Positions 11,094 to 22,151 of a stretch of DNA of 64,000 nucleotides are shown here, piece after piece. The notes under the pieces were generated by a model that was given only the letters and a program-made list of their open reading frames with translations, did no database searches and was not told where the DNA came from. The first letter of the stretch is position 1. Each line of letters opens with the position of its first letter. Origin of the DNA: Caenorhabditis elegans (Eukaryota; Nematoda; Chromadorea; Rhabditida; Rhabditidae); assembly GCF_000002985.6 (NCBI RefSeq), contig NC_003279.8, positions 2,542,001-2,606,000 of the forward strand. The letters are read 5' to 3'. Made by a program: the position numbers and the translations under genes.

Positions 11094-13326
11094 ATGTTCA
11101 ACTCTCCGTTTTTGGTACTCTTCGCTGCTCTGCTGCAAATTGGCTTTTCGAGTATTTCAAGTGGAATTCTGGAATGCTCGGCTAAGCTTCAAGTTTTTAC
11201 CGATCATTTTGAGCAGTTTAAGCAGGACTTCTCAACGATCACCGATAAGAATCGCGAACGGTTAAGCCTGCTCTACAAATGCCAAGAAGCCACTGATTGC
11301 TATATGAAGCTTGAGCAGCTGCATCCGACGTCTAAGGAAATCAAGAAGCTGGTCAATTTTGTTGAGAGGAACCAGGTGCCTATTTGTCAAATCCTGAATT
11401 TTAACACTGGAGAATTCGCGATTTGTACGGAAAAAGTAAGTAGTTTTTGGGAGGAATTTGCCAAACTTTTGGCAGCCATCGGACTTTTTAGAACTTTTAA
11501 TATTTCCTGTATTCGGCAACTTTCGACAAAAGGGGTTTTTTTTTCTTGAAAATTGAAAATTAATGAGCTCGGCAAGTTTTTTTCTCGAAAAATTCTCGAA
11601 GAATTTAAAAATTGTATTCTTTTCCAAACGTCTCCAAAACATTAAACTGTCCACAAATATTTTTTGGATCAATTCTAAAGGCCCAGAGAAAAGTAAAAAT
11701 GTACTGGAAAAATTTTAAATTAAAATTTAAGGTTTAATTCAATTTTTCTTATTTTTTTAATGATTTTTTTAATTTTGAAAAAATTAAAGGGAGGGCCGAA
11801 ATATTTTTGAATTCCTGCGCAAAATTACTGGTTGGTTTTTATTTATTTTTTCTTTGTTTTTTTTATAATTTGACACATAATTTTTCAGGCTTTTTTCGCA
11901 AACAAAAACGATTTTTAACGTAAAATTATCGATTTCTAGGCCAATTTTAAGATTTCTGCAAGTTTCTTCCCAACTAAAAAGTTTAGAAAATTTTTATGAA
12001 TTGTTTTGCAGTTATCAATTTACTATATATAAAGCGCGTGTCCTTACGACCGTTTGTAGTTTGTAGTTTGATCTTTGATCTTTCAACTCTCTTTTCTGTA
12101 GTTGGAAGTTGTATTGGGTTGGGAGTTGGTGATGGATAATGCCAAGCTGTAGGTATACGGTAGGGTTACTGTAGTTTGGGAAAAATTGAGTTTTTGTCTA
12201 CAGAAGAGGTATTGGGTTGGGAGTTGCTGGGGGATAATGTCAAGGTACTGTAGTAGTACTGTAGGAGAACTGTAGGTATACGGTAGGGTTACTGTAGTTT
12301 GGGAAAAATTGAGTTTTTGTCTACAGAAGAGGTATTGGGTTGGGAGTTGCTGGGGGATAATGTCAAGGTACTGTAGTAGTACTGTAGGCATACGGTATGG
12401 TTCCTGTAGTTTGGGAAAAATTGAGTTTTTGTCTACAGAAGAGGTTTTGGGCTGGGAGTTGCTGGGGGATAATGTCAAGGTACTGTAGTAGTACTGTAGG
12501 AGTACTGTAGATACACGGTAGGGTTACTGTAGTTTAGGAAATTTTGAGTTTAATACGTTTTGAAGAAGTGTTGGCTCGGGAGTTGGTAGGGAATAGTGTC
12601 AAGGTACTGTAGTGGTACTGTTGGGGTGCTGTAGGATTATTGTAGGATTATTGGAGTTTGGTTGAAAATTGCGTTTTAAGTTTTTGAAAATGTATTGGCT
12701 TGGGAATTGGTGAGGATAATGTCAAGATATTTTGATAGTTTCTTGCTTAGAGTCGGGAACATTTGGGAAGATGTGAAAGTTTCATTATTTTTTCATAAGA
12801 CATTTTTGAATGATTGTGTCAAACATTTCAAATGTTGCCAGTCGTTGGCCGCGCCGTAGGCGCGGTCAGCGGCTGGTATAACATATTTATGATATTGCCG
12901 GAAATCGCAAAAATATCAGAAATGACGTCAATCCTTTGCGCCGTAATTCAAAAATAATTCAGCTTTTTTTTGCGAACTTGAAAAAAAATATTTAAAAAAA
13001 TTTAGAAAAATTTTATAAAATTTTTAACAGTTATATTTGGTATATTGGGACGGTATTCTGTCATAGTTTCGAGGTAGCTCAAAATAACTTGCGGTCATTT
13101 TTTGGCCACTAATTTTTTATTATTTTTTTAAATTCAAAATTTTCAGGAGAACATTGACGCCGCCTACATCCGGAATCATGTCCTGGAGCCTGGTTCTTCA
13201 GAATGTAGATTGTCAGACAATGAATTCTCAAAATTGGAAAAGATAATCGATGCAAAATGTGGACAATCAGCTCTCAAAAACCTTCAATTACATTCAAATT
13301 TTGTACGAAATATTTTGTGTCCTTGA
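11094..13326 (+). CDS. Secreted cysteine-rich protein, T20D4.11-like (DUF19) type
   Basis: Two phase-0 exons, 11094-11435 and 13147-13326, encode 173 residues. MFNSPFLVLFAALLQIGFSS is a signal peptide. Cysteine blocks (KCQEATDC, ICQILNFNTGEFAICTEK, ECRLSDNEFSKLEKII, KCGQSAL) match the minus-strand gene at 4966-6327 in order and spacing. That gene carries one additional phase-0 intron, inside the part encoded here by exon 1. The 1.7-kb intron here is unusually long and filled by a minisatellite. Role unknown; likely extracellular. The pyrimidine-rich tract just upstream of the ATG could contain the trans-splice site. Confidence 0.82.
12090..12740. repeat. Intronic minisatellite, unit about 115-123 bp
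   Basis: Three well conserved and about three diverged copies of a unit containing GAGTTTTTGTCTACAGAAGA, TTGGGTTGGGAGTTGCTGGG, AATGTCAAG and a variable run of GTACTGTAG sub-repeats. The GTACTGTAGTAGTACTGTAG sub-repeat is the same motif found at 52560-53020. The 131-codon minus-strand frame here is a by-product of the repeat. Confidence 0.85.
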
Positions 13327-13483
13327 ACGTTTTTTGCTTAAAAGCAAAACATTGTTTCTATTTGTTTTTGGTTAATTTTTAACGTAATAAAAATAAAATT
13401 AATTTTGGTTTTTGACAACAAAAATTTTTCAGAAAATTATTCCTCTCATAAAGTTACAAAAAATACTCTAGAAGGGTTTAATT

Positions 13484-13940
13484 CAGGGGTGAGCGGCAAA
13501 CGACTTTTCCGGCAAATCGGCAAATTGCCGGACTTTAAATTTCTAGCAAATCGGCAAATCTGCAAATCTACAAACCGGCAAATTGCTGATTTGTTGAACT
13601 TGCCGAAAGTTTTTGGCAAATTGTGGTTTTGCACATTTTTTTTTTGGAAATTTCAGAATTTTAATTTTAATTGGCAAATTTGTACGCATCCTATGAATTT
13701 TCCTGCACTTACTTTGAAAAATAAACAAATTTTATTAAAATATCTAACAAGGAAAATGGGAAAAAAATTTCAAAAAGACACTGTTCAAGTGTTTCCGTTT
13801 TATAAAAAATCACTCTAAAGGCTTCCGGCAAGCGGCAAATCGACAAATTGGCGAAAATAAAAATTTCCGGCAAATTGGCTAATCGGCAAGTTGTCGATTT
13901 GCCGCATTTACCGGAAAATAAAATTGTCGCTCGGTTTAAT
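13484..13940. mobile_element. GGCAAATCGGCAA-type element with CAGGGGTGAGCGGCAAA end
   Basis: One of the clearest copies. It starts CAGGGGTGAGCGGCAAACG at 13484; the interior has GAAATTTCAGAATTTTAATT, TTTGTACGCATCCTATGAA, TTTCCGTTTTATAAAAAATC; and it returns through GCCGCATTT to GTCGCTCGG near 13930. Lies between two genes. The CAGGGGTG terminus suggests a hAT-type, non-autonomous origin (inference). Confidence 0.75.
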
Positions 13941-14251
13941 TTACTGGTAATTCGGTAAATTGCCAACTCAGGCAAAAACAATGACAATTTTTTGGCTACT
14001 TCGCAGCTAAAGATGCTGAAAGTCCTTCACTTTCCAGTTTTTCGGCAATTTGGTAACCTTGGATTTTTTTCAGGTTTTTCAATTCAGCAACACAAAAATG
14101 CGACAAAAAATTTGGGGTTCAAAATTTTCAGAAACTTAATCGAAAAAAAATGTAAACATTTTTCTACGTATTTTACAAATCATTTACACGTGTCTTCTTT
14201 TTTCCAAAAATTTCTTATTTTCTGAAATTCAACCCTTAAAAAAACAATAAA

Positions 14252-15425
14252 ATGTTGCGTTTTCCCTTATTTTTCGTGTTATTTCTCAAAGCCTCCAGCT
14301 ACCAGCTAGTACCAAGTGACACACCTGGACTAGGTGAATCAAGGACGGCATATGATGATTTTATGGATATTCTAAGAACTTCTGCCCGGTAAGTTTTTGT
14401 TTTGAAATTTTTACGTGATGCACCATGTTATCCTTCTAGATGTTACATGTACTTCGAGCAATTGTGTGAAGGCAAACATTATGGGAAAGTTGCAAAATGT
14501 GCGGAAGAAATTCGAAGAGATCTTTTTGAGGTTGGTGAGCTTTTCTAGGCCACGTAGCTCGATGGAGTGTCGTAGTATGAATATTTGGAAAATTTTCAGC
14601 AATACGTGGAATTCCGTACATGTGAGCTGACAGAAGATACAATTCGAGACATTTTTAAGGTGTACTGTCAGGCGAAGAGTTATGTACCACTTGCATTAAA
14701 TATTTGGATTCCTCCTCCATTTCTAGAAGGAAGTTATACATGGGATTTGAATCAAGAATCTCCATATAATGTAAGTATTTTTTCTCTGAAAATTATTTTG
14801 AATGAACTTTAAAAATGTCTTCCTCAGAGTGTAGGCACGATTCACAGTTTACCAAAAAAAATTGCACTTCAGCGCCTTTACCACATGGCTCGTCAGGCAG
14901 AAAATCAATATATGGAGAAATTTCAACAACTCAAAAATGAGCAATTGGCGCAATCTGAGAAAAAACGGGATTTGGATGAATTGGAATTTTTTCTTCGGAG
15001 ACTAACAACTTTCTGGTAAGCTCTACACATTATTCATTTGCTCACAAAGATATCAGGCCCGTGGAACGTTGGCCGCATTATAAGTTTTTGGCACCTGCCT
15101 TCCTGTATATACGCAGCCGACATTTTACGGGCCCTGCGATTGTAGTCCCATGAAAAATTGAAATAATTTCAGTTTGTGGATGATGTTTGGATCGTATTCA
15201 GTTCTAGTAACCGTGTCAATTATTAAAACTATCTACTTCAATCATTATTTTTATATCATTCAATACGAAGAAGGTGATGATGACGAAGTGGACGAAATAA
15301 TGCGACGAGAGCATAAAATAAATAAGTGGTTGTACAATATTTCCATGATCGTTTTTATTATTGTATTCTTGGCTAGGGAATATCTCAAATGGAACTATGC
15401 CCTAGATATCAAATACTTGTTGTGA
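14252..15425 (+). CDS. Tandem family member 1: lumenal domain plus two-TM protein
   Basis: Exons 14252-14388, 14440-14530, 14600-14770, 14873-15015 and 15173-15425; 264 residues. Signal peptide MLRFPLFFVLFLKASS; conserved YDDFMDILRTS; cysteines at CYMYFEQLC; YCQAKSYVPLALNIWIPP; YTWDLNQESPYN; then YHMARQAENQYMEKF. A membrane span (LWMMFGSYSVLVTVSII), an acidic loop (EEGDDDEVDEI) and a second span (WLYNISMIVFIIVFLAREYL) follow. Exon lengths 91 and 171 and all phases are identical to the next two genes. Exon 4 could also begin at 14828, adding 15 codons; 14873 is preferred because it matches both paralogues. Product family and function not recognised. AATAAA follows the stop. Confidence 0.82.
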
Positions 15426-15482
15426 TTTTTAATAAAATAAATTATGAATATCAATGAATTTTTGACTGAACAGCATTTATAG

Positions 15483-16048
15483 TGGGGCGGCAAATTGCCG
15501 ATTTTCAGATTTTCAACAAACTCGGCAAACCGGCACATTGCCGGAAAAACGGCAAATGCTGAAACTTTCCGGCAAATTGTGGGGTTGCACTTTTTTTTTA
15601 AAACTTAATCGGCAATGAATCTTTCTATCTTAAAAAAAACAAATTCTATGAAAATATCTACAGAAAACGGCGGAAAAAAAAATTCAAAACGGAACAGTTT
15701 TAAGGGTTTCCGTCTTATAAAAAAATCCCTCTAAACATTTCCGGCAAAATGATATCCGGCAAACGGCAAATCTGTAAATTGCCGGAATTAAAAATTTCTG
15801 GAAAATTGGCAATTTGCCGGAATGGAAATTTTTTGGTAAATCGGCAATTTGCCGGAATTGAAAATTTTTGGAAAATTGGCAAATTGCGGAATTAAAAATT
15901 TCTGGAAAATCGGCAATTTGCCGGAATTGAAATTTTCTGGCAAATCGGTAAATTGCCGGAATTAAACATTTTTGGTAAATCGGCCATTTGCCGGAATTGA
16001 AATTTTCTGGTGAATACGGCAAACCGGCGACTTTCCACCAACCCCAGA
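15483..16048. mobile_element. GGCAAATCGGCAA-type element cluster
   Basis: Fills most of the gap between family members 1 and 2. GTGGGGCGGCAAATTGCCG opens it and GGCGACTTTCCACCAACCCC closes it. The right half is a ladder of about 35-bp units (CCGGAATTGAAATTTTCTGG). The interior carries TTTCCGTCTTATAAAAAAAT. Confidence 0.7.
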
Positions 16049-16194
16049 TTTATAGGGAATCTCTAAAATCGAAATTTAAATTTGAGATTTCTTTTTTAAA
16101 AAAGTTTTCACACGTGATGAACTCTTGTTTTCAACAAATATTTCTGCATGATTTCAAGTATTTTGGTATATTTTCATCGGGCAAATCAAGAAAA

Positions 16195-18110
16195 ATGTTG
16201 CGTTTTCTTCAATTTTTCATTCTCCTTATTCGTTTATCCAAATCGGATATTTTTGGATCGCCGGAACTTGTGGAACCGAGGACTGTCTACCATGATTTTA
16301 TGGATGTTATTTCAACTTCGGAGTCGTAAGTTATTAGTAGTTCATAGTTAAACGAGATGTTCTTGTTCGATGCACCATGTGTCTTATTCAATGTTGGCAA
16401 CTTATATAGTGGCTCATTTCAGAAAATATTTTCTCGGTTTAAATTACTTTGTTAAGCTCAAAAACACCAAGACATGAGTTGTCAACAATAAGCGAGGCGT
16501 TCGCAGTCGATGCACCATGTGCATCCAGGTTCATTTTGTAGTTATCAGTAGGGTTTCAGGGCCTGACTATTTTTCACATTTTTAAGTAAATTTATAAATT
16601 TCTAATTATCTTATTTCTTACTTTCAACACTTTCAGTTGTTCGGACTATTTTGAGCAAACCGTGGCCACGTTGAACCATTTGAATCGATCCAGTTACTCA
16701 GAAGCTATTAGCCAAGATTTGTTCCAGGTTTAAAGAAAAAATTTTAAAATGTGCCTAACTTTGTTATTTCCAGGAATACATTAAGTTGCGTAAAGGTGGA
16801 CTGACGGAAATTGTGATAGAGCAAATTTTGAATTTGTACTGCCAGGCTAAAAGACACTTGCCACAAGCAATCAATAGTTGGATTCCTCCATCATTTCTGA
16901 ACGGGAATTACACAGGGGATTTGACAGGAGATTCTCCATATAATGTAAGTGTGCAAAACCTGAAGCCACTCTAAAAAGAGCAACTCGTTGTCAGAAAATT
17001 GCGAAAGACAGAAAATTAGACCAAATAGGTTATGGGAACATATTCGAAGTTTGCGGCAAATTTGTCGAATTTACCGTTTGCCGATCTCGACCAATTTGTC
17101 GATTTTGCCGTTTTGTTTGCCTTGGCAAATTTGTCGAATTTACCGTTTGCCGATCTCGGCAAGATCGCCGAATTTGCCATTTGTTGATCTCGACAAATTT
17201 GCCGAATTCGCCGTTTTGTTTGCCTTGACGAATTTGACGAATTTGCCGTTTCCAAAATTTGCCGTTTGCCGATCTCGACCAATTTGCCGATTTTGCCGTT
17301 GGCCGAGCTCGTCATATATGCCGAATTTGCCGCTTTCCGAGCTCGGCAAATATGCCGAATTTGCCGTTTGCTGATCTCGGCAAAACTGCCGAATTTGCCG
17401 TTTCCCGATATCGGCAAACTTGCCAAATTTGCGGTTTGCTGATCTCGGTAAATATGCCAAATTTCCCGTTTGCCGACATCGGCAAATTTGCGGAATTCGC
17501 CGTTTGCTGATCCCGACAAATATGCGGAATTTGCTGTTTGCCGGGCTCGGCAAATATGCCAAATTTGCCATTTGCTGATCTCGGCAAATTTGCCAAATTT
17601 GCCGAATTTGCCGCACACCACTGGCAAATATATTTGTTCCAGGACGATTACCACCTGGCGAAAAACAAGGGAGATGTGTTTATGGCCGCCTATCGAACTC
17701 ATAAAAACAACAAATTGGCTGAAAAACTCAAGACATCCACTGATTTTCCATACAAATCGGATTTACTCAAGTAAGTTAATTTCACTTTATAGCACTTGAA
17801 CTTCAATTTCTCTTTCAGATTCTACCGTCTATCTGCCTGTATTGTACTTTTGAGTCTGGCATTGAGTCTGCAAAATGTTCTCCGAATTTTCTATGAGAAT
17901 CAGGAAGAGGATGATGATGACGAAGATTATGATGATGAGGAAGAGGATCAGGGAAATGGTGGATATGGGTTCTACGCTGAAATCTACTTGTGTGTGGTCT
18001 TTGGCCTGTCCTTGATCACTATTTTGATATTGATTAAGGAACTTGAAAAAATATTATTTCTAATCTACATGAGCCTTCTATTTCGTAAAATATATCTTCC
18101 CAGAAGGTGA
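16195..18110 (+). CDS. Tandem family member 2, C-terminus altered by frameshift
   Basis: Exons 16195-16325, 16637-16727, 16774-16944, 17643-17770 and 17819-18110; 270 residues. Signal peptide MLRFLQFFILLIRLSKS; YHDFMDVISTS; CSDYFEQ; YCQAKRHLPQAINSWIPP; YTGDLTGDSPYN; DDYHLAKNKGDVF. First span LSACIVLLSLALSL, then a very acidic loop (DDDDEDYDDEEEDQ), then a second span (VFGLSLITILILI). The last residues, FRKIYLPRR, diverge from the sister exon at 22996-23278 because of a one-base length difference; the sister-like frame continues for 64 codons past this stop. So the allele may be truncated. Intron 4 is filled by a minisatellite. Function unknown. Confidence 0.78.
17055..17620. repeat. Intronic minisatellite, unit about 36 bp
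   Basis: About 15-16 diverged copies of TTTGCCGATCTCGGCAAA followed by TTTGCCGAATTTGCC, in intron 4 of family member 2. The unit itself contains inverted pieces, so both strands lack stops and produce long spurious frames (up to 228 codons). Related in sequence to the dispersed GGCAAATCGGCAA element and probably derived from it. Confidence 0.85.
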
Positions 18111-18291
18111 AATTCAAAATCTGGAGCTGCGGAAACAACATGGATGTAAACTAATTTATCGGTACAATAATAAAGGAGGGTATTGTAAAATGCAATTTCT
18201 GCCTTTTAGGGTACCCACCAGAACGTGGCGGGTGAGCGGATTGGGCTATAAGACAAAGATATGCCAATTAACAATATGCACACTTGAATAA
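18097..18291 (+). pseudogene. Frameshifted former C-terminal coding tail of member 2
   Basis: Offset by one from the frame that stops at 18110, an open frame of 64 codons begins FPEGEIQNLELRKQHGCK and ends TLE-stop. It matches FPRGKIRNLELLEQHGCK encoded at about 23038-23091, with nucleotide similarity continuing through AATAATAAAG. The region before it is aligned in the coding frame, with one extra base (CTATTTCGTAAAATATATC versus the downstream copy). This is best read as a lost tail after an indel, or a read error in one copy. Confidence 0.6.
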
Positions 18292-18399
18292 AAGGAGCAA
18301 TTTTTAAACATGTGAAAAATGGGTTCATGGTTCACGTCTTCAAAAACTTGAATTTCTATTATTCATTTCTTCATATTCAAATCCACATAAATCAGAAAA

Positions 18400-19820
18400 A
18401 TGTTGCGTTTTCTCGTTCTTTTCGTGCTCTTCTTCGAATCCGCCAATACCCAACTAGTGCCACGTGCCTCACCTGAATTTGGTGAAAGCAGGACGGCTTA
18501 CGATGATTTTTTGGACATTCTGAGGTCTTCTACGCCGTGAGTTATTGATTCTTTGTTTTTTTACTTTCTACAGCGCTTTGCCAGCTTTCCGCGGCAGGTT
18601 GTCAGTTTTTTGCAGAATTTTGCCAGCTTTCAGTGTATAGAATATTTCCAATTTTCTGCAGAATTTTGCCAAATATCTGTCAAATTTTGCCAGTTTACTC
18701 CAAAATTATACGAACAAGCTTAGAAATTTAGCCAACTTTCTATAGCACTTTGTCAGCTTTCTTCAAAATTTTGCCAATTTGCAACAGAATTTTCCAACTT
18801 TCTGCAAATCATAGACAGCTTTCTGTAGAATTTTGCCAAATATCTGTCTACCAACTTTTTTCTAATGCACCATACGTATTCTTTCAGTTGTTCTACATAT
18901 TTCGACGCATTATCCAAAATCATGAATCGCCCAAACCTTACAAGCCGTGCGGAGGAAATTCGAGCAGTTCTTTCCGAGGTAGACAGATTTTATTTTTACC
19001 TATTGCCGAATTAAAAATTTTCAGCATTTTATGGAAATGCACAGCAGCGGTCGAAACTTGGAATTAATCAGAGATATTTTGAATTTGTACTGTCATGCGA
19101 AGAGTTATGTGCCACTTGTGTTGAATAATTGGACACCTCCGTCAGTTCCAGAAAGAAATTATACATGGGATATGAATCAAGAGTCTCCATATACTGTAAG
19201 TTTATTTTGATGAGTCGAAATTCAAAAGTTTTCCTTGCGGAGTAAAATTAAACATCTGTTTTTTTTTCGAAAATTAAGGAAGTAGGCGGAAGGCAGGCGT
19301 GAGGCAGGCCAAATAATAGCAGATATCCTTACAAAAACCAATTCCAGATTCACTTTCACTTGGCGAGACAACTAGAAGAAAAATATATGAACAAATTTAA
19401 AAAATATAAAAAATTGGCACTGAATAAAAATAATTCGGAAAGGGAATCTGGTTATACCTACGACCAATTGGCTAATAGGTAATTCAATCTCCCGCAGGTT
19501 TATTCAAAATTAAAAAATGTTTCAGATGCCGCATACTGATCGCACTTATGGTAGTTCAAGTGACCTTTGCTGTCCTTAGAAGTGCATACCATTTCCATTA
19601 TTATTATATTGATCGATATGTATTTGGAGAAGACATTGAAGAGGATGAATTGGGTGAAGCGATAAGACGAATAGATGATGGATATAATTTGATGTATTGT
19701 TTTTTCGCTATTTTAATTATTTTGTTGTGTCTGGCATCGGAATATGTTAAGTGGATTTACGGTTTTGATGCTAAGTATGCGACTCAATATGTTTTCTCCT
19801 TTGATGGTATAAACTTGTGA
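18400..19820 (+). CDS. Tandem family member 3: lumenal domain plus two-TM protein
   Basis: Exons 18400-18536, 18888-18978, 19025-19195, 19348-19478 and 19526-19820; 274 residues. Signal peptide MLRFLVLFVLFFESANT; YDDFLDILRSS; CSTYFDALS; YCHAKSYVPLVLNNWTPP; YTWDMNQESPYT; FHLARQLEEKYMNKF. First span ILIALMVVQVTFAVL, acidic loop (EDIEEDELGEAI), second span (LMYCFFAILIILLCLASEYV). Exons 1-3 have the same lengths as member 1 (137, 91, 171). Closest to member 1. Starts 290 bp after the stop of member 2, so co-transcription is conceivable but unproven. Function unknown. Confidence 0.82.
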
Positions 19821-20667
19821 ATATTCAATCACTTTTCTATCTGGAAAAAAAAATTTCAGTAAAGCTGGACTTACAGATAAAGAAGCGGTGTACGGCAATT
19901 GTCAACCGGCTATTCTACAAAATGAGACCGACATTTTTCATTAAAATATAACGGTATTTACAATATATAATAGAAAAATCTTTGATTCATTTGAAAATAA
20001 CTTTCATTTGACTTTTAAATACCGAGAGAGTGCTCAAAAATTGTCGAAAAATTGGCGGCAATTTTCACCGGCAATTTTCAATATTCGGACAATTTTTGAA
20101 TACTTTTTCGGTTGTTCCAAGTCAAATAAAAATTATTTCCAGATAGAGCAAATATTTTTCTATATTGTATCTTGACAATTTTTTATTGAGGGTCAAAAAG
20201 CAGCAATTACTAAGTTTTTGGCACTTTTTGAGAAATCTATATCACTATCGCATGCTCGAACTCATACAATGTTTGAATAGTGGAAGGAAAATTTTTTTGT
20301 GCGATGACATCCAAAAAAGTGGCAAAAACTGAGATTTTTCCAATTTACAAAAATCATATGCAATTTTTTTTAAAAATTTTGAATGTTTTACTATGCAATT
20401 TGATCATCGTTGTGCCATGTTTTAAGACAATTTCCAGCTGGTGCAACTCTACATTTAAACCGTTAAATTTTAATTTTTACTATTTTTGTTTTCAAGGTAT
20501 TTGTTAGGAATAAAAATTTTAAAAAAGTTTAAACAATTTCTCGTGTACAACATGAAAAGGTTATTTAGTACATCTTGATAAGAAAGGGTATAGATACTTG
20601 GCGAAAACCGTAATCAAATCAGTCTTCAAATTGCCAGTACCAAACGACCAACAACCCAAGCTGCAAC
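19821..20667. other. Intergenic, ssp-19 promoter region
   Basis: No gene supported. The part nearest 20667 carries a GATA site and a TATA-like TATAGATA, consistent with a sperm gene promoter. The 75-codon frame at 20280 is not supported by splice signals or similarity. Confidence 0.5.
20577..20582 (+). promoter_or_regulatory. GATA site upstream of ssp-19
   Basis: GATAAG 86 bp before the ATG, followed by TATAGATA about 10 bp on. Nematode MSP-type genes are known to depend on a nearby GATA site bound by ELT-1-class factors; the use of this site is inferred. Confidence 0.5.
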
Positions 20668-20997
20668 ATGTCCCTCACTGCCGATCCACCAGCCTGCACC
20701 GTACCAGCTGCCGGAGTTTCCTCCACCCACAAGCTCGTCAATGGTGGAGCCGAGAAGATCGTCTTCAAGATCAAATCATCGAACAACAACGAGTACCGCA
20801 TTGCACCGGTGTTCGGATTTGTCGACCCATCTGGATCGAAGGATGTTGTGATCACCCGTACTGCTGGTGCACCGAAGGAAGACAAGCTGGTCGTTCACTT
20901 TGCATCAGCGCCAGCTGATGCTACTGATGCTCAAGCCGCTTTTGTTGCAGTGGCTCCAGCTGGAACTGTCACCATTCCAATGTCGGCCACCGCCTAA
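20668..20997 (+). CDS. ssp-19: MSP-domain sperm-specific protein
   Basis: Intronless 109-residue protein consisting almost wholly of a major-sperm-protein (MSP) immunoglobulin-like fold: DPPACTVPAAG near the start, GGAEKIVFKIKSSNNNEYRI in the second and third strands, PVFGFVDPSGSKDVVITR, and a final TVTIPMSATA. Proteins of this class act in sperm, as cytoskeletal or signalling components of amoeboid sperm. No signal peptide. GC-rich codon choice is typical of highly expressed worm genes. AATAAA lies just after the stop (about 21032). The symbol is from recognising the sequence and its neighbours; another ssp paralogue cannot be excluded without alignment. Confidence 0.9.
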   Translation: MSLTADPPACTVPAAGVSSTHKLVNGGAEKIVFKIKSSNNNEYRIAPVFGFVDPSGSKDVVITRTAGAPKEDKLVVHFASAPADATDAQAAFVAVAPAGTVTIPMSATA

Positions 20998-21413
20998 AGA
21001 GCACTTATTTTGCAGCATTTATTTAAGATGGAAATAAACCTTTTTGTGGAGCTCGTTTTTTTGTTTTCTCGATCCTAATAAGATCTTATAAAAAGGTTCC
21101 ATGCATCTACAATGGAGAAGCACCTGGAAGAGTTTGCAAAAGTGAATTTGGCTTGGGGTGTGGTAGAAAGATACACTGTTCCCCTCGAGACCCAATGCGG
21201 CAAAACTTGTCGAGGCGGCAATTCCTACCCGTTTTCTACCCTCTTCGCGTGTCATGCTTACATCAGATAGAAAAGATTGACATTCACAAATTTATTCTTG
21301 CAAAAATTTCTTCCAAATTCTTCAAAAACATTTAAAAAAAAGGTATTTTTACAGTACATGTACCTCGAGTTTGGAAATGTTATGAATTTTCCAGCATTTC
21401 TCACTAGGGCACC

Positions 21414-22103
21414 GTCAGAAGGTGCCCATCGGACTTGCATATGAGACCTATTCCATTCGATAGCCCATGTCTTAAAACGGTTACTCGTGAATTTTTAGCG
21501 GCAAAACTCCAGAACCAAGCTTACGGCGGGCTCTCAAAGATCTTAAAATAGCACTTTAACGAAGCATTGGAGGGCCAATTTTCCAATTTCACTTTGGTAG
21601 CTCATATCTTAGTGGATAAATTTTTTACAGAAAAATCATCAACTGATAAGTTGTTGATCTTTTTGTAAAGAACAAGTTTGTAGTTGAAAGTTTTTGCCAA
21701 AAAAATTTTGTTCCAGATAAAAGCGTTAGAATAGCAATAGCAGCATTAAAAAAGTAACAACAGTTGCCGCACTTCACGCGCTTCTATCGGAAACAATAAT
21801 TTTTTTGATAAGAACTTTCAACTACAAACTTGTTCTTTACAAAAAGATCAACAACGTATTAGTTGATGGCTTTTCTGTAAAAAAAGTTATCCGCGGAGAT
21901 ATGAGCTACCAAAGTGAATTTGGAAAATTTGCTCTAAAATGCTTCGTTAAAGTGCTATTTTCATGATCTCTGAGAGCCCGCCGTGAGCTTGGTTCTGGAG
22001 ATTCGCAGCTAAAAATTCACGAGTAACCGTTTTAAGACATGGGCTATCGAATGACATAGGTCTCATATACAAGTCCAATGGGCACCTTTTGACGGTTCCC
22101 TAG
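21414..22103. mobile_element. 690-bp foldback element, CTAGGGNACCGTCA ends
   Basis: Arms of roughly 290 bp: 21414-about 21710 is the reverse complement of about 21805-22103, with few mismatches. Termini read CTAGGGCACCGTCA and, inverted, CTAGGGAACCGTCA. The central 90 bp is unique. It ends only 48 bp before the exon at 22152. A partial copy of one arm is at 34507-34632. No coding capacity. Confidence 0.85.
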
Positions 22104-22151
22104 TAAGTCAATAATATGTTTTTCAGAAAAAAATTTCCAAAATTCTTCCAG

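Noticed and set aside
12083-12478. 131-codon minus-strand frame
   Set aside because: Produced by the intronic minisatellite; repeats itself with the satellite period.
17016-17702. 228-codon minus-strand frame rich in repeated IWQICR-like units
   Set aside because: A stop-free reading of the 36-bp minisatellite in an intron.
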